A program made the position numbers and the translations under genes. From Inia geoffrensis (Eukaryota > Chordata > Mammalia > Artiodactyla > Iniidae): 64,000 nucleotides of DNA. Shown here in pieces: positions 49,595 through 61,745 of this stretch (position 1 is its first letter; each line of letters opens with the position of its first letter). The notes beneath the pieces were generated by a model that worked only from the letters and a program-made list of their open reading frames with translations, had not been told where the DNA came from and did no database searches. Where the stretch lies: assembly GCA_036417435.1 (NCBI GenBank), contig JAZAQT010000221.1, positions 930,001 to 994,000 on the forward strand, in the 5' to 3' direction.

Positions 49595-51330
49595 GGCCAA
49601 AAAGGGCGTATGCGTTTTTTCCTGAATATATTCAGGAAAAAAACGCATACACACTTTTTGGCCAAGTGCATCACTGTGGATCTGCTGCCTCTTTTCCTAC
49701 GCTTTCAGAGCAATTCTTGTCTACCACCTGATATCTCTTTTCTGCCATTCTGCTTCGCGTTCAAGTCCTCTTCACAGCCTTCCTTCAATAAATTTTTGGA
49801 TGATAGGGGTCATTTGGAACTCTGCAGGATTGTGAGTTACAGTGCCAAAAATCTCCTTTTCTCAACTCGCTTTGTTGTGAGCTGACCACAAACCCGAAGA
49901 ATTGCTTCTGGCCTTAATCTCGTTCCCGCATGGCACGCTGAGCCTTTGGTGAATTCTTCTTCCTGTAGCGAAATCAGAGTTCAATGTGCCCGTCCAAACA
50001 CATCGAGTTAGCCGCTCATTGGTTCTCTTTATTCCTGATCATCTTCTAAAGAAACTGCAAACTGTGCGAAACAAGAAGTCAAAGGCAATGACTCTCCAAG
50101 TGGGGAGAATTTTAATATTGCATCTGGAAAGGCGAACTCGAGTACCAGGGGGCGAAAATGGCGATGAGTTTTAGAAATTTTGCCTGATCACTTCGTGGAC
50201 CATATTCTAGATTTTCCATGCGTATTTTAGCTGAAGGATAAATCCCTTAAGGGTGGAGATTCGGGACCCGTGGAATGGGAACCATGCACCATTACCTCAA
50301 AGGGTCTGCATTCCCTCACCAATAGTATCAGACCCAAGTGTCCAGCCTTATCTCTCCCCCAGCTGTGGATGTAGAGGTGGTAAATCCAGGAATCCTCACA
50401 AGCCCTGAAGGACTTTTTTAAGAATTTGTCTCTATTTGACAGTCCTTGTGTATTCTTTTTCAAATTTATTTTTATAAGGGGATTTAGCTTATTTACACTG
50501 CTGTGTGTATGCTGCTGTACACAAATGATTTTCTTATCGAGACCTATTAGTGTATGGGTTTTAATTTTCTTCATAATCAGGTATATTCCTAGGTTTTGAA
50601 TATGGGGTGTTGAGTCCATTTGGTTGAGCAAAGTGTAAGTCTTGTCTAATATATATTTGGATTTTGGAATGGTATCTGTCCTAATGTCAACCTCTGGTTT
50701 TATGCAGCCTCCCCACTCTCCTTTCCCCTTAAGCAAGCAGAAGTTTCTTTTGTAAATGTGAGACTCTGTTGTGTTTTGAAATGCAGTTCATGCATAGCCG
50801 TGTTTACATTCCCGGTAATAGTGATATTTTATGATGCTTCTTTTTCTGTGTGACTTATTTCACTTAGAATCATCGTAACTAAATCCACTCATTATGCTGC
50901 TACTGGTCTGTTGCCATTGATTTCATTGTTGAGTGATATTCCATTGTAGGTAGGTACCACAACTTCTATATCCGTTTTTCTCTTTCTGGGCTATTGAAGT
51001 TGTACCATAGTCAAATTCACGTACACAGAGCAGTCCCAAACATTGATGTGGCTCTGTCTTTTTCATTTAAATTTTCCGAATCTATAGCACCATAAGTGGA
51101 AGTGCCCCAGGCTCTCTGGCTTGGTTTTTTCTTTGTTCCAGGAAACACCATCCACTTCTCCAGAGTGGCTGTTGGCAATTTACATCCCGCCCATCAGCAT
51201 AGCAAGGCTGCCGGTTATCCATTGCCTGTCCTGCCTCTCTGGATTTTACACTTTTTTCGGACGGGCCGTTTGATCGGTGAGAAGTGAGACTTCATTGTAG
51301 TGCGGATTTCCATTGCAGGCTTGCCTGGTT
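49595..51330. repeat. Satellite monomer 10
   Basis: 1,736 bp. Palindrome 49,595-49,663. Near-identical to monomer 4 (for example cacgctgagcc where monomer 4 has cacgctgggcc). Confidence 0.93.
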
Positions 51331-53065
51331 GGCCAAAAACGGCGTATGTGTTTTTTCCTGAATATATTCAGGAAAAAAAGCTTATGCCCTTTTTGGCGCA
51401 GTGCATCACTGTCGAACTGCTCCCTCTTTTCCTACACTTTCAGAGCAATTCTTATCTACCACCTGATATCTGTTTTCTGCAATTCTGCGTCACGTTCAAG
51501 TCCTCTTCACAGCCTTCCTTCAATAAATTTTTGGATGATACGGGTCATTTGGAACTCTGCAGGATTGTGACTTACAGTGCCAAAAATCACCTTTTCTCAA
51601 CTCGCTTTCTTGTGAGCTGACCGCAAACCCGAAGAATTGCTTCAGGCCCTCATCTCGTTCCGGCATGGCACGCTGACCCTTTGATGAATTCTTCTTCCTG
51701 TAGGGAAATCAGAGTTCAATGTACCCGTCCAAACAAATCGAGTTAGCCGCTCATTGTTTCTCCTTATTCCTGTTCATCTTCCACGGAAATTGCAAACTCT
51801 GCCAAACAAGATGTCAAAGGCACTGACTCTCCAAGTGGGGAGAATGTTAATATCGCATCTGGAAAGGTGAACTCGAGTACCAGGGGGCGAAAATGGCGAT
51901 GAGTTTTAGAAATTTTGCCTGATGACTTCGTGGACCATATTCTGGGCTTTCCATGCATATTTTAGCTGTAGGATAAATCTCTTAAACGTGGAGATTTGGG
52001 ACCCGTGGAATGGGAACCATGCACATTTACCTCAAAGGGTCTGCATTCCCTCACCAATAGTATCAGCCCCAAGTGTCCAGCCTTATCTCTCCCACTGCTG
52101 TGGATGTAGAGTTGGTAAATCCAAGATTCCTCACAATCCCTGAAGGACTTACTTAAGAATTTCTCTCTATTTCACAGTCCTTGTGATTTCTTTTTCAAAT
52201 TTATTTTTATAAGGGGATTTAGCTTATTTACACTGCTGTCTGTATGCTGCTGTACACAAATGATTTTCTTATGGAGACCTATAAATGTACGGGTTTTAAT
52301 TTTCTTCATAGTCAGGTATATTCCTAGGTTTTGAATACGGGGTGTTGAGTCCATTTGGTAGACCGAGGAGTAGGTCTTGTCTAATATATATTTGGCTTAT
52401 GGAATTGTATCTGTCCTAATGTCAACCTCTGGTTTTATGCAGCCTCCCCACTCTCCTTTCCCCTTAAGCAAGCATAAGTTTCTTTTGTAAATGTGAGACT
52501 CTGTTGTGTTTTGTAATGCAGTTCACACGTAGCCGTGTTTACATTCTCGGTATTAGTGATATCTTATGACGTTTCTTTTTCTGTGTGACTTATTTCACTT
52601 AGAATCATCGTAACTAAATCCACTCATTATGCTGCTACTGGTCTGTTGCCATTGATTTCATGGTTGAGTGATATTCCATTGTAGGGATGTACCACAACTT
52701 CTATATCCATTTTTCTCTTTCTGGGCTATTAAAGTTGTACCATAGTCAAGGTTCCCGTACACAGAGAGGCTCCAGACTTTGGTGTGGCTGGGTCTTTTTC
52801 ATTTAAATTTTCCGAATCTATAGCACCATAAGTGGAACTGCCCTAGGCTCTCTAGCTTGGTTTTTTCTTTGTTCCAGGAAACACCATTCACTTCTCCAGA
52901 GTGGCTGTTGGCAATTTTCATCCCGCCCATGAGCATAACAAGGCTGCCGGTTCTCCATGGCTTGTCCTCCTCTCTGGATTTTACAATTTTTTCGGACGGC
53001 CCTTTTGATCGGTGGGAAGTGAGACTTCATTGTTGTGAGGATTTCCATTGCAGGCTTGCTTGGTT
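51331..53065. repeat. Satellite monomer 11
   Basis: 1,735 bp. Palindrome about 51,331-51,399, decayed in the same way as monomer 5. Confidence 0.93.
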
Positions 53066-54800
53066 GGCCAAAAAGGGCGTATGCGTTTTTTCCTGAATAT
53101 ATTCAGGAAAAAACGCATATGCCCTTTTTGGCCAAGGGCATCACTGTCGAACTGCTGCCTCCTTTCCTATTCTTTCAGAGCAATTCTTATCTACCCCCTG
53201 ATATCTTTTTTCTGCAATTCTGCGTCACGTTCAAGTCCTCTTCACAGCCTTCCTTCAATAAATTTTTGGATGATAGGGGTAATTTGGAACTCTGCAGGAT
53301 TTTGAGTTACAGTGCCAAAAATCTCCTTTTAACAACTCGCTTTCTTGTGAGCTGACTGCAAACCCGAAGAATTGCTTCAGGCCCTAATCTCGTTCCGGCA
53401 TGGCACGCTGGGCCTTTGGTAAATTCTTCTTCCCGTAGGGAAATCAGAGTTCAATCTGCCCGTCCAAACACTTCGAGTTAACCGCTCATTGGTTCTCCTT
53501 ATTCCTGATCATCTTCTACAGAAACTGCAAACTGTGTGAAACAAGAGGTCAAAGGCACTGACTCTCCAAGTGGAGAGAATGTTAATATCGCATCTGGAAA
53601 GGCGAACTCGAGTACCAGGGGGCGAAAATGGCGATGAGTTTTAGAAATTTTGCCTGATCACTTCGTGGACCATATTCTGGGTTTTCCATGCATATTTTAG
53701 CTGAAGGATAAATCCCTTACACGTGGAGATTTGGGACCCGTGGAATGGGAACCATGCACCATTACCTCAAAGGGTCTGCATTCCCTCACCAATAGTATCA
53801 GCCCCAAGTGTCCAGCCTTATCTCTCCCACAGCTGTGGATGTAGAGGTGGTAATCCAAGATTCCTCACAAGCCCTCAAGGACTTATTTAAGAATTTCTCT
53901 CTATTTAACATTCCTTGTGTTTTCTTTTTCAAATTTATTTTTATAAAGGGATTTAGCTTATTTACACTGCTGGGTGTATGCTGCTGTACACAAATGATTT
54001 TCTTATGGAAACCAATAAATATATGGGTTTTAATTTTCTTCATAGTCAGGTATATTCCTAGGTTTTGAATACGGGGTGTTGAGTCCATTTGGTTGAGCAA
54101 TGAGTAGGTCTTGTCTAATATATATTTGGCTTATGGAATGGTATCTGTCCTAATGTCAACCTCTGGTTTTATGCAGCCTCCCCACTCTCCTTTCCCCTTA
54201 AGCAAGCCTATGTTTCTTTTGTAAATGAGAGACTCTGTTGTGTTTTGAAATGCAGTTCACACGTAGCCGTGTTTACATTCACTGTATTAGTGATATCTTG
54301 TGATGTTTCTTTTTCTGTGTGACTTATTTCACTTAGAATCATCGTAATTAAATCCACTCATTATGCTGCTACTGGTCTGTTGCCATTGATTTCATTGTTG
54401 AGTGATATTCCATTGTAAGGATGTACCACAACTTCTATATCCATTTTTCTCTTTCTGGGATATTGAATTTGTACCATAGTCAAGGTTTCCGTACACAAAG
54501 CAGCCCCAAACTTTGGTGTTGCTGTGTCTTTGTCATTTAAATTTTACTAATGTACAGCACTATAAGTGGAAGTGCCCTAGGCTCTCTACCTTGTTTTTTT
54601 CTTTGTTCTAGGAAACACCATCTGCTTCTCCAGAGTGGCTGTTGGCAATTTACATCCCGCCCATCAGCATAACAAGGCTGCCTGTACTCCATGGCCTGTT
54701 CTGCCTCTCTGGATTTTACACTTCTTTCTGACGGCCCTTTTGATCAGTGGGAAGTGAGGCTTCATTTTAGTGCGGATTTCCATTGTAGGCTTGATGGGTT
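53066..54800. repeat. Satellite monomer 12
   Basis: 1,735 bp. Palindrome 53,066-53,133. Near-identical to monomer 6, but with ctgcattccc where monomer 6 has ctgaattccc. The cttcgagttaaccgctc site is at 53,471-53,487. Confidence 0.93.
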
Positions 54801-56536
54801 GGCCAAAAAGGGCGTATGCGTTTTTTCCTGAATATATTCAGGAAAAAAACGCATACACTCTTTTTGGGCAAGTGCATCACTGTGGAACTGCTGCCTCTTT
54901 TCCTACGCTTTCAGAGCAATTCTTGTCTACCACCTGATATCTGTTTTCTGCAATTCTGCGTCGCATTCAATTCCTCTTCACAGCCTTCCTTCAATAAATT
55001 TTTGGATAATAGGGGTCATTTGGAACTCTACAGGATTGTGAGTTACAGTGCCAAAAATCTCCTTTTCTCAACTCGCTTTCTTGTTAGCTGACCGCAAACC
55101 CGAAGAATTGCTTCAGGCCCTAATCTCGTTCTGGCATGGCACGAGGAGCCTTTGGTGAATTCTTCTTCCTGTAGGGAAATCAGAGTTCAATGTGCCCGTC
55201 CAAACACTTCGAGTTAACCGCTCATTGGTTCTCCTTATTCCTGATCATCTTCTACAGAAACTGCAAACTGTGTGAAACAAGAGGTCAAAGGCACTGACTC
55301 TCCAAGTGGAGAGAATGTTAATATCGCATCTGGAAAGGCGAACTCGAGTACCAGGGGGCGAAAATGGCGATGAGTTTTAGAAATGTTGCCTGATCACTTC
55401 GTGGACCATATTCTGGGATTTCCATGCATATTTTAGCTGAAGGATAAATCCCTTACACGTGGAGATTTGGGACCCGTGGAATGGGAACCATGCACCATTA
55501 CCTCAAAGGGTCTGAATTCCCTCACCAATAGTATCAGCCCCAAGTGTCCAGCCTTATCTCTCCCACAGCTGTGGATGTAGAGGTGGTAATCCAAGATTCC
55601 TCACAAGCCCTCAAGGACTTATTTGAGAATTTCTCTCTGTTTCACAGTCCTTGTGTTTTCTTTTTCAAATTTATTTTTATAAAGGGATTTAGCTGATTTA
55701 CACTGCTGGGTGTATGCTGCTGTACACAAATGATTTTCTTATGGAAACCAATAAATATATGGGTTTTAATTTTCTTCATAGTCAGGTATATTCCTAGGTT
55801 TTGAATACGGGGTGTTGAGTCCATTTGGTTGAGCAATGAGTAGGTCTTGTCTAATATATATTTGGCTTATGGAATGGTATCTGTCCTAATGTCAACCTCT
55901 GGTTTTATGCAGCCTCCCCACTCTCCTTTCCCCTTAAGCAAGCCTAGGTTTCTTTTGTAAATGAGAGACTCTGTTGTGTTTTGAAATGCAGTTCACACGT
56001 AGCCGTGTTTACATTCACTGTATTAGTGATATCTTGTGATGTTTCTTTTTCTGTGTGACTTATTTCACTTAGAATCATCGTAACTAAATCCACTCATTAT
56101 GCTGCTACTGGTCTGTTGCCATTGATTTCATTGTTGAGTGATATTCCATTGTAAGGATGTACCAAAACTTCTATATCCATTTTCCTCTTTCTGGGATATT
56201 GAATTTGTACCATAGTCAAGGTTTCCGTACACAAAGCAGCCCCAAACTTTGGTGTTGCTGTGTCTTTGTCATTTAAATTTTACTAATGTACAGCACTATA
56301 AGTGGAAGTGCCCTAGGCTCTCTACCTTGTTTTTTTCTTTGTTCTAGGAAACACCATCTGCTTCTCCAGAGTGGCTGTTGGCAATTTACATCCCGCCCAT
56401 CAGCATAACAAGGCTGCCTGTACTCCATGGCCTGTTCTGCCTCTCTGGATTTTACACTTCTTTCTGACGGCCCTTTTGATCAGTGGGAAGTAAGGCTTCA
56501 TTGTAGTGCGGATTTCCATTGTAGGCTTGATGGGTT
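54801..56536. repeat. Satellite monomer 13 (gatggg subtype, spans the register slip)
   Basis: 1,736 bp. Palindrome 54,801-54,869 with right end gggc, as in monomer 7. Up to about 55,150 it follows monomer 7. From there to about 55,515 it is a patchwork, and afterwards it follows the region downstream of monomer 6. Confidence 0.93.
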
Positions 56537-58272
56537 GGCCAAAAAGGGCGTATGCGTTTTTTCCTGAATATATTCAGGAAAAAAACGCATACGCTCTTTT
56601 TGGCCAAGTGCATCACTGTGGAACTGCTGCCTCTTTTCCTACGCTTTCAGAGCAATTCTTGTCTACCACCTGATATCTGTTTTCTGCAATTCTGCGTCGC
56701 ATTCAATTCCTCTTCACAGCCTTCCTTCAATAAATTTTTGGATAATAGGGGTCATTTGGAACTCTACAGGATTGTGAGTTACAGTGCCAAAAATCTCCTT
56801 TTCTCAACTCGCTTTCTTGTTAGCTGACCGCAAACCCGAAGAATTGCTTCAGGCCCTAATCTCGTTCTGGCATGGCACGAGGAGCCTTTGGTGAATTCTT
56901 CTTCCTGTAGGGAAATCAGAGTTCAATGTGCCCGTCCAAACACATCGAGTTAGCCGCTCATTCGTTCTCCTTATTCCTGTTCATCTTCCACAGAAATTGC
57001 AAACTGTGCCAAACAAGAGGTCAAAGACACTGACTCTCCAAGTGGGGCGAATGTTAATATCGCATCTGGAACGGCGAACTCGAGTACCAGGTGGCCAAAA
57101 TGGCGATAAGTTGTAGAAATTTTGCCTGATCACTTCGTGGACCATATTCTGGGTTTTCCATGCATATTTTAGCTGAAGGATAAATCCCTTAAACGTGGAG
57201 ATTTGGGACCCGTGGAATGGGAACCATGCACCATTACCTCAAAGGGTCTGCATTCCCTCACCAATAGTATCAGCCCCAAGTGTCCAGCCTTATCTCTCCC
57301 ACAGCTGTGGATGTAGAGGTGGTAATCCTAGATTCCTCACAAGCCCTCAAGGACTTATTTGAGAATTTCTCTCTGTTTCACAGTCCTTGTGTTTTCTTTT
57401 TCAAATTTATTTTTATAAAGGGATTTAGCTTATTTACACTGCTGGGTGTATGCTGCTGTACACAAAAGATTTTCTTATGGAAACCAATAAATGTATGGGT
57501 TTTAATTTTCTTCATAGTCAGTTATATTTCTAGGTTTTGAATATGGGGTGTTGAGTCCATCTGGTTGAGCAAGGAGTAGCTCTTGTCTAATATATATTTG
57601 GCTTATGGAATGGTATCTGTCCTAATGTCAACCTCTGGTTTTATGCAGCCTCCCCACTCTCCTTTCCCCTTAAGCAAGCCTAAGTTTCTTTTGTAAATGA
57701 GAGACTCTGTTGTGTTTTGAAATGCAGTTCACGCGTAGCCGTGTTTACATTCCCTGTATTAGTGATATCTTATGATGTTTCTTTTTCTGTGTGACTTATT
57801 TCACTTAGAATCATCGTAACTAAATCCACTCATTATGCTGCTACTGGTCTGTTGCCATTGATTTCATTGTTGAGTGATATTCCATTGTAAGGATGTACCA
57901 CAACTTCTATATCCATTTTTCTCTTTCTGGGATATTGAAGTTGTACCATAGTCAAGGTTTCCGTACACAGAGCAGTCCCAAACTTTGGTGTTGCTGTGTC
58001 TTTGTCATTTAAATTTTCCGAATGTACAGCACTATAAGTGGAAGTGCCCTAGGCTCTCTAGCTTGTTTTTTTCTTTGTTCCAGGAAACACCATCCACTTC
58101 TCCATCGTGGCTGTTGGCAATTTACATCCCGCCCATCAGCATAACAAGGCTGCCGGTACTCCATGGCCTGTTCTGCCTCTCTGGATTTTACACTTCTTTC
58201 TGTCGGCCCTTTTGATCAGTGGGAAGTGAGGCTTCATTGTAGTGCGGATTTCCATTGCAGGCTTGATGGGTT
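56537..58272. repeat. Satellite monomer 14 (gatggg subtype)
   Basis: 1,736 bp. Palindrome 56,537-56,605, with intact ggcc at both ends. Its upstream and first half match monomer 13 and monomer 7 almost exactly. Its downstream part carries new variants (aaagacactgac; accaggtggccaaaatgg) shared with monomers 16 and 17. Confidence 0.93.
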
Positions 58273-60009
58273 GGCCAAAAAGGGCGTATGCGTTTTTTCC
58301 TGAATATATTCAGGAAAAAAACGCATACACACTTTTTGGCCAAGTGCATCACTGTGGAACTGCTGCCTCTTTTCCTACGCTTTCAGAGCAATTCTTGTCT
58401 ACCACCTGATATCTGTTTTCTGCAATTCTGCGTCGCATTCAAGTCCTCTTCACAGCCTTCCTTCAATAAATTTTTGGACGATAGGGATAATTTGGAACTC
58501 TGCAGGATTTTGAGTTACAGTGCCAAAAATCTCCTTTTAACAACTCGCTTTCTTGTGAGCTGACTGCAAATCAGAAAAATTGCTTCAGGCCCTAATCTCG
58601 TTCCAGCATGGCACGCTGAGCCTTTGGTGAATTCTTCTTCCTGTAGGGAAATCAGAGTTCAATGTGCTCGTCCAAACACTTCGAGTTAACCGCTCATTTG
58701 TTCTCCTTATTCCTGATTATCCTCTACAGAAACTGCAAACTGTGCGAAACAAGAGGTCAAAGGCACTGACTCTCCAAGTGGGGAGAATGTTAATATCGCA
58801 TCTGGAAAGGCGAACTCGACTACCAGGGGGCGAAAATGGCGATGAGTTTTAGAAATTTTGCCTGATCGCTTCGTGGACCATATTCTGGGTTTTCCATGCA
58901 TATTTTAGCTGAAGGAGAAATCCCTTAAACGTGGAGATTTGGGACCCGTGGAATGGGAACCATGCACATTTACCTCAAAGGGTCTGCATTCCCTCACCAA
59001 TAGTATCAGCCCCAAGTGTCCAGCCTTATCTCTCCCACAGCTGTGGATGTAGAGTTGGTAAATCCAAGATTCCTCAAAATCCCTGAAGGACTTATTTAAG
59101 AATTTCTCTCTATTTCACAGTCCTTGTGATTTCTTTTTCAAATTTATTTTTATAAGGGGATTTAGCTTATTTACACTGCTGTGTGTATGCTGCTGTACAC
59201 AAATGATTTTCTTATGGAGACCTATAAATGTACGGATTTTAATTTTCTTCATAGTCAGGTATATTCCTAGGTTTTGAATACGGGGTGTTGAGTCCATTTG
59301 GTAGAGCGAGGAGTATGTCTTGTCTAATATATATTTGGCTTATGGAATTGTATCTGTCCTAATGTCAACCTCTGGTTTTATGCAGCCTCCCCACTCTCCT
59401 TTCCCCTTAAGCAAGCCTAAGTTTCTTTTGTAAATGAGAGACTCTGTTGTGTTTTGAAATGCAGTTCACGCGTAGCCGTGTTTTCATTCACTGTATTAGT
59501 GATATCTTATGATGTTTCTTTTTCTGTGTGACTTATTTCACTTAGAATCATCGTAATTAAATCCACTCATTATGCTGCTACTGGTCTGTTGCCATTGATT
59601 TCATTGTTGAGTGATATTCCATTGTAAGGATGTACCACAACTTCTATATCCATTTTTCTCTTTCTGGGATATTGAATTTGTACCATAGTCAAGGTTTCCG
59701 TACACAGAGCAGCCCCAAACTTTGGTGTTGCTGTGTCTTTGTCATTTAAATTTTCCGAATGTACAGCACTATAACTGGAAGTGCCCTAGGCTCTCTACCT
59801 TGTTTTTTTCTTTGTTCCAGGAAACACCATCTGCTTCTCCAGAGTGGCTGTTGGCAATTTACATCCCGCCCATCAGCATAACAAGGCTGCCGGTACTCCA
59901 TGGCCTGTTCTGCCTCTCTGGATTTTACATTTCTTTCTGTCGGCCCTTTTGATCAGTGGGAAGTGAGGCCTCATTGTAGTGCGGATTTCCATTGCAGGCT
60001 TGATGGGTT
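58273..60009. repeat. Satellite monomer 15 (gatggg subtype)
   Basis: 1,737 bp. Palindrome 58,273-58,341. Downstream it has the cttcgagttaaccgctc variant (58,679-58,695) and a segment resembling monomer 5 (gcacatttacctc; gagttggtaaatcc), so it looks mosaic. Confidence 0.93.
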
Positions 60010-61745
60010 GGCCAAAAAGGGCGTATGCGTTTTTTCCTGAATATATTCAGGAAAAAAACGCATACACACTTTTTGGCCAAGTGCATCACTGTGGAACTGC
60101 TGCCTCTTTTCCTACGCTTTCAGAGCAATTCTTGTGTACCACCTGATATCTGTTTTCTGCAATTATGCGTCGCATTCATTTCCTCTTCACAGCCTTCCTT
60201 CAATAAATTTTTGGATAATAGGGGTCATTTGGAACTGTACAGGATTGTGAGTTACAGTGCCAAAAATCTCCTTTTCTCAACTCGCTTTCTTGTAAGCTGA
60301 CCCCAAACCCGAAGAATTGCTTCAGGCCCTAATCTCGTTCTGGCATGGCACGAGGAGCCTTTGGTGAATTCTTCTTCCTGTAGGGAAATCAGAGTTCAAT
60401 GTGCCCGTCCAAACACATCGAGTTAGCCGCTCATTCGTTCTCCTTATTCCTGTTCATCTTCCACAGAAATTGCAAACTGTGCCAAACAAGAGGTCAAAGA
60501 CACTGACTCTCCAAGTGGGGCGAATGTTAATATCGCATCTGGAACGGCGAACTCGAGTACCAGGTGGCCAAAATGGCGATAAGTTTGAGAAATTTTGCCT
60601 GATCACTTCGTGGACCATATTCTGGGTTTTCCATGCATATTTTAGCTGAAGGATAAATCCCTTAAACGTGGAGATTTGGGACCCGTGGAATGGGAACCAT
60701 GCACCATGACCTCAAAGGGTCTGCATTCCCTCACCAATAGTATCAGCCCCAAGTGTGCAGCCTTATCTCTCCCACAGCTGTGGATGTACAGGTGGTAATC
60801 CAAGATTCCTCACAAGCCCTCAAGGACTTATTTGAGAATTTCTCTCTATTTCACAGTCCTTGTGTTTTCTTTTTCAAATTTATTTTTATAAAGGGATTTA
60901 GCTTATTTACACTGCTGGGTGTATGCTGCTGTACACAAATGATTTTCTTATGGAAACCAATAAATATATGGGTTTTAATTTTCTTCATAGTCAGGTATAT
61001 TCCTAGGTTTTGAATACGGGGTGTTGAGTCCATTTGGTTGAGCAATGAGTAGGTCTTGTCTAATATATATATGGCTTATGGAATTGTATCTGTCCTAATG
61101 TCAACCTCTGGTTTTATGCAGCCTCCCCACTCTCCTTTCCCCTTAAGCAAGCCTAAGTTTCTTTTGTAAATGAGAGACTGTGTTGTGTTTTGAAATGCAG
61201 TTCACGCGTAGCCGTGTTTACATTCCCTGTATTAGTGATATCTTATGATGTTTCTTTTTCTGTGTGACTTATTTCACTTAGAATCATCGTAACTAAATCC
61301 ACTCATTATGCTGCTACCGGTCTGTTGCCATTGATTTCATTGTTGAGTGATATTCCATTGTAAGGATTTACCACAACTTCTATATCCATTTTTCTCTTTC
61401 TGGGATATTGAAGCTGTACCATAGTCAAGGTTTCCGTACACAGAGCAGCCCCAAACTTTGGTGTTGCTGTGTCTTTGTCATTTAAATTTTCCGAATGTAC
61501 AGCACTATAAGTGGAAGTGCCCTAGGCTCTCTAGCTTGTTTTTTTCTTTGTTCCAGGAAACACCATCCACTTCTCCAGAGTGGCTGTTGGCAATTTACAT
61601 CCCGCCCATCAGCATAACAAGGCTGCCGGTACTCCATGGCCTGTTCAGCCTCTCTGGATTTTACAATTCTTTCTGACGGCCCTTTTGATCAGTGGGAAGT
61701 GAGGCTTCATTGTAGTGCGGATTTCCATTGCATGCTTGATGGGTT
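60010..61745. repeat. Satellite monomer 16 (gatggg subtype)
   Basis: 1,736 bp. Palindrome 60,010-60,078. Downstream variants match monomers 14 and 17 (aaagacactgac; accaggtggccaaaatgg). Confidence 0.93.

Larger units (their letters stand above)
45051..55456. repeat. Six-monomer higher-order repeat, copy 2
   Basis: Monomers 8-13, colinear with copy 1 at an offset of 10,405-10,406. By eye it has about 20 differences over 10.4 kb. The colinearity fails between about 55,150 and 55,515, where marks of the monomer 7 and monomer 6 downstream regions alternate before the array continues one monomer out of register. Confidence 0.88.
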
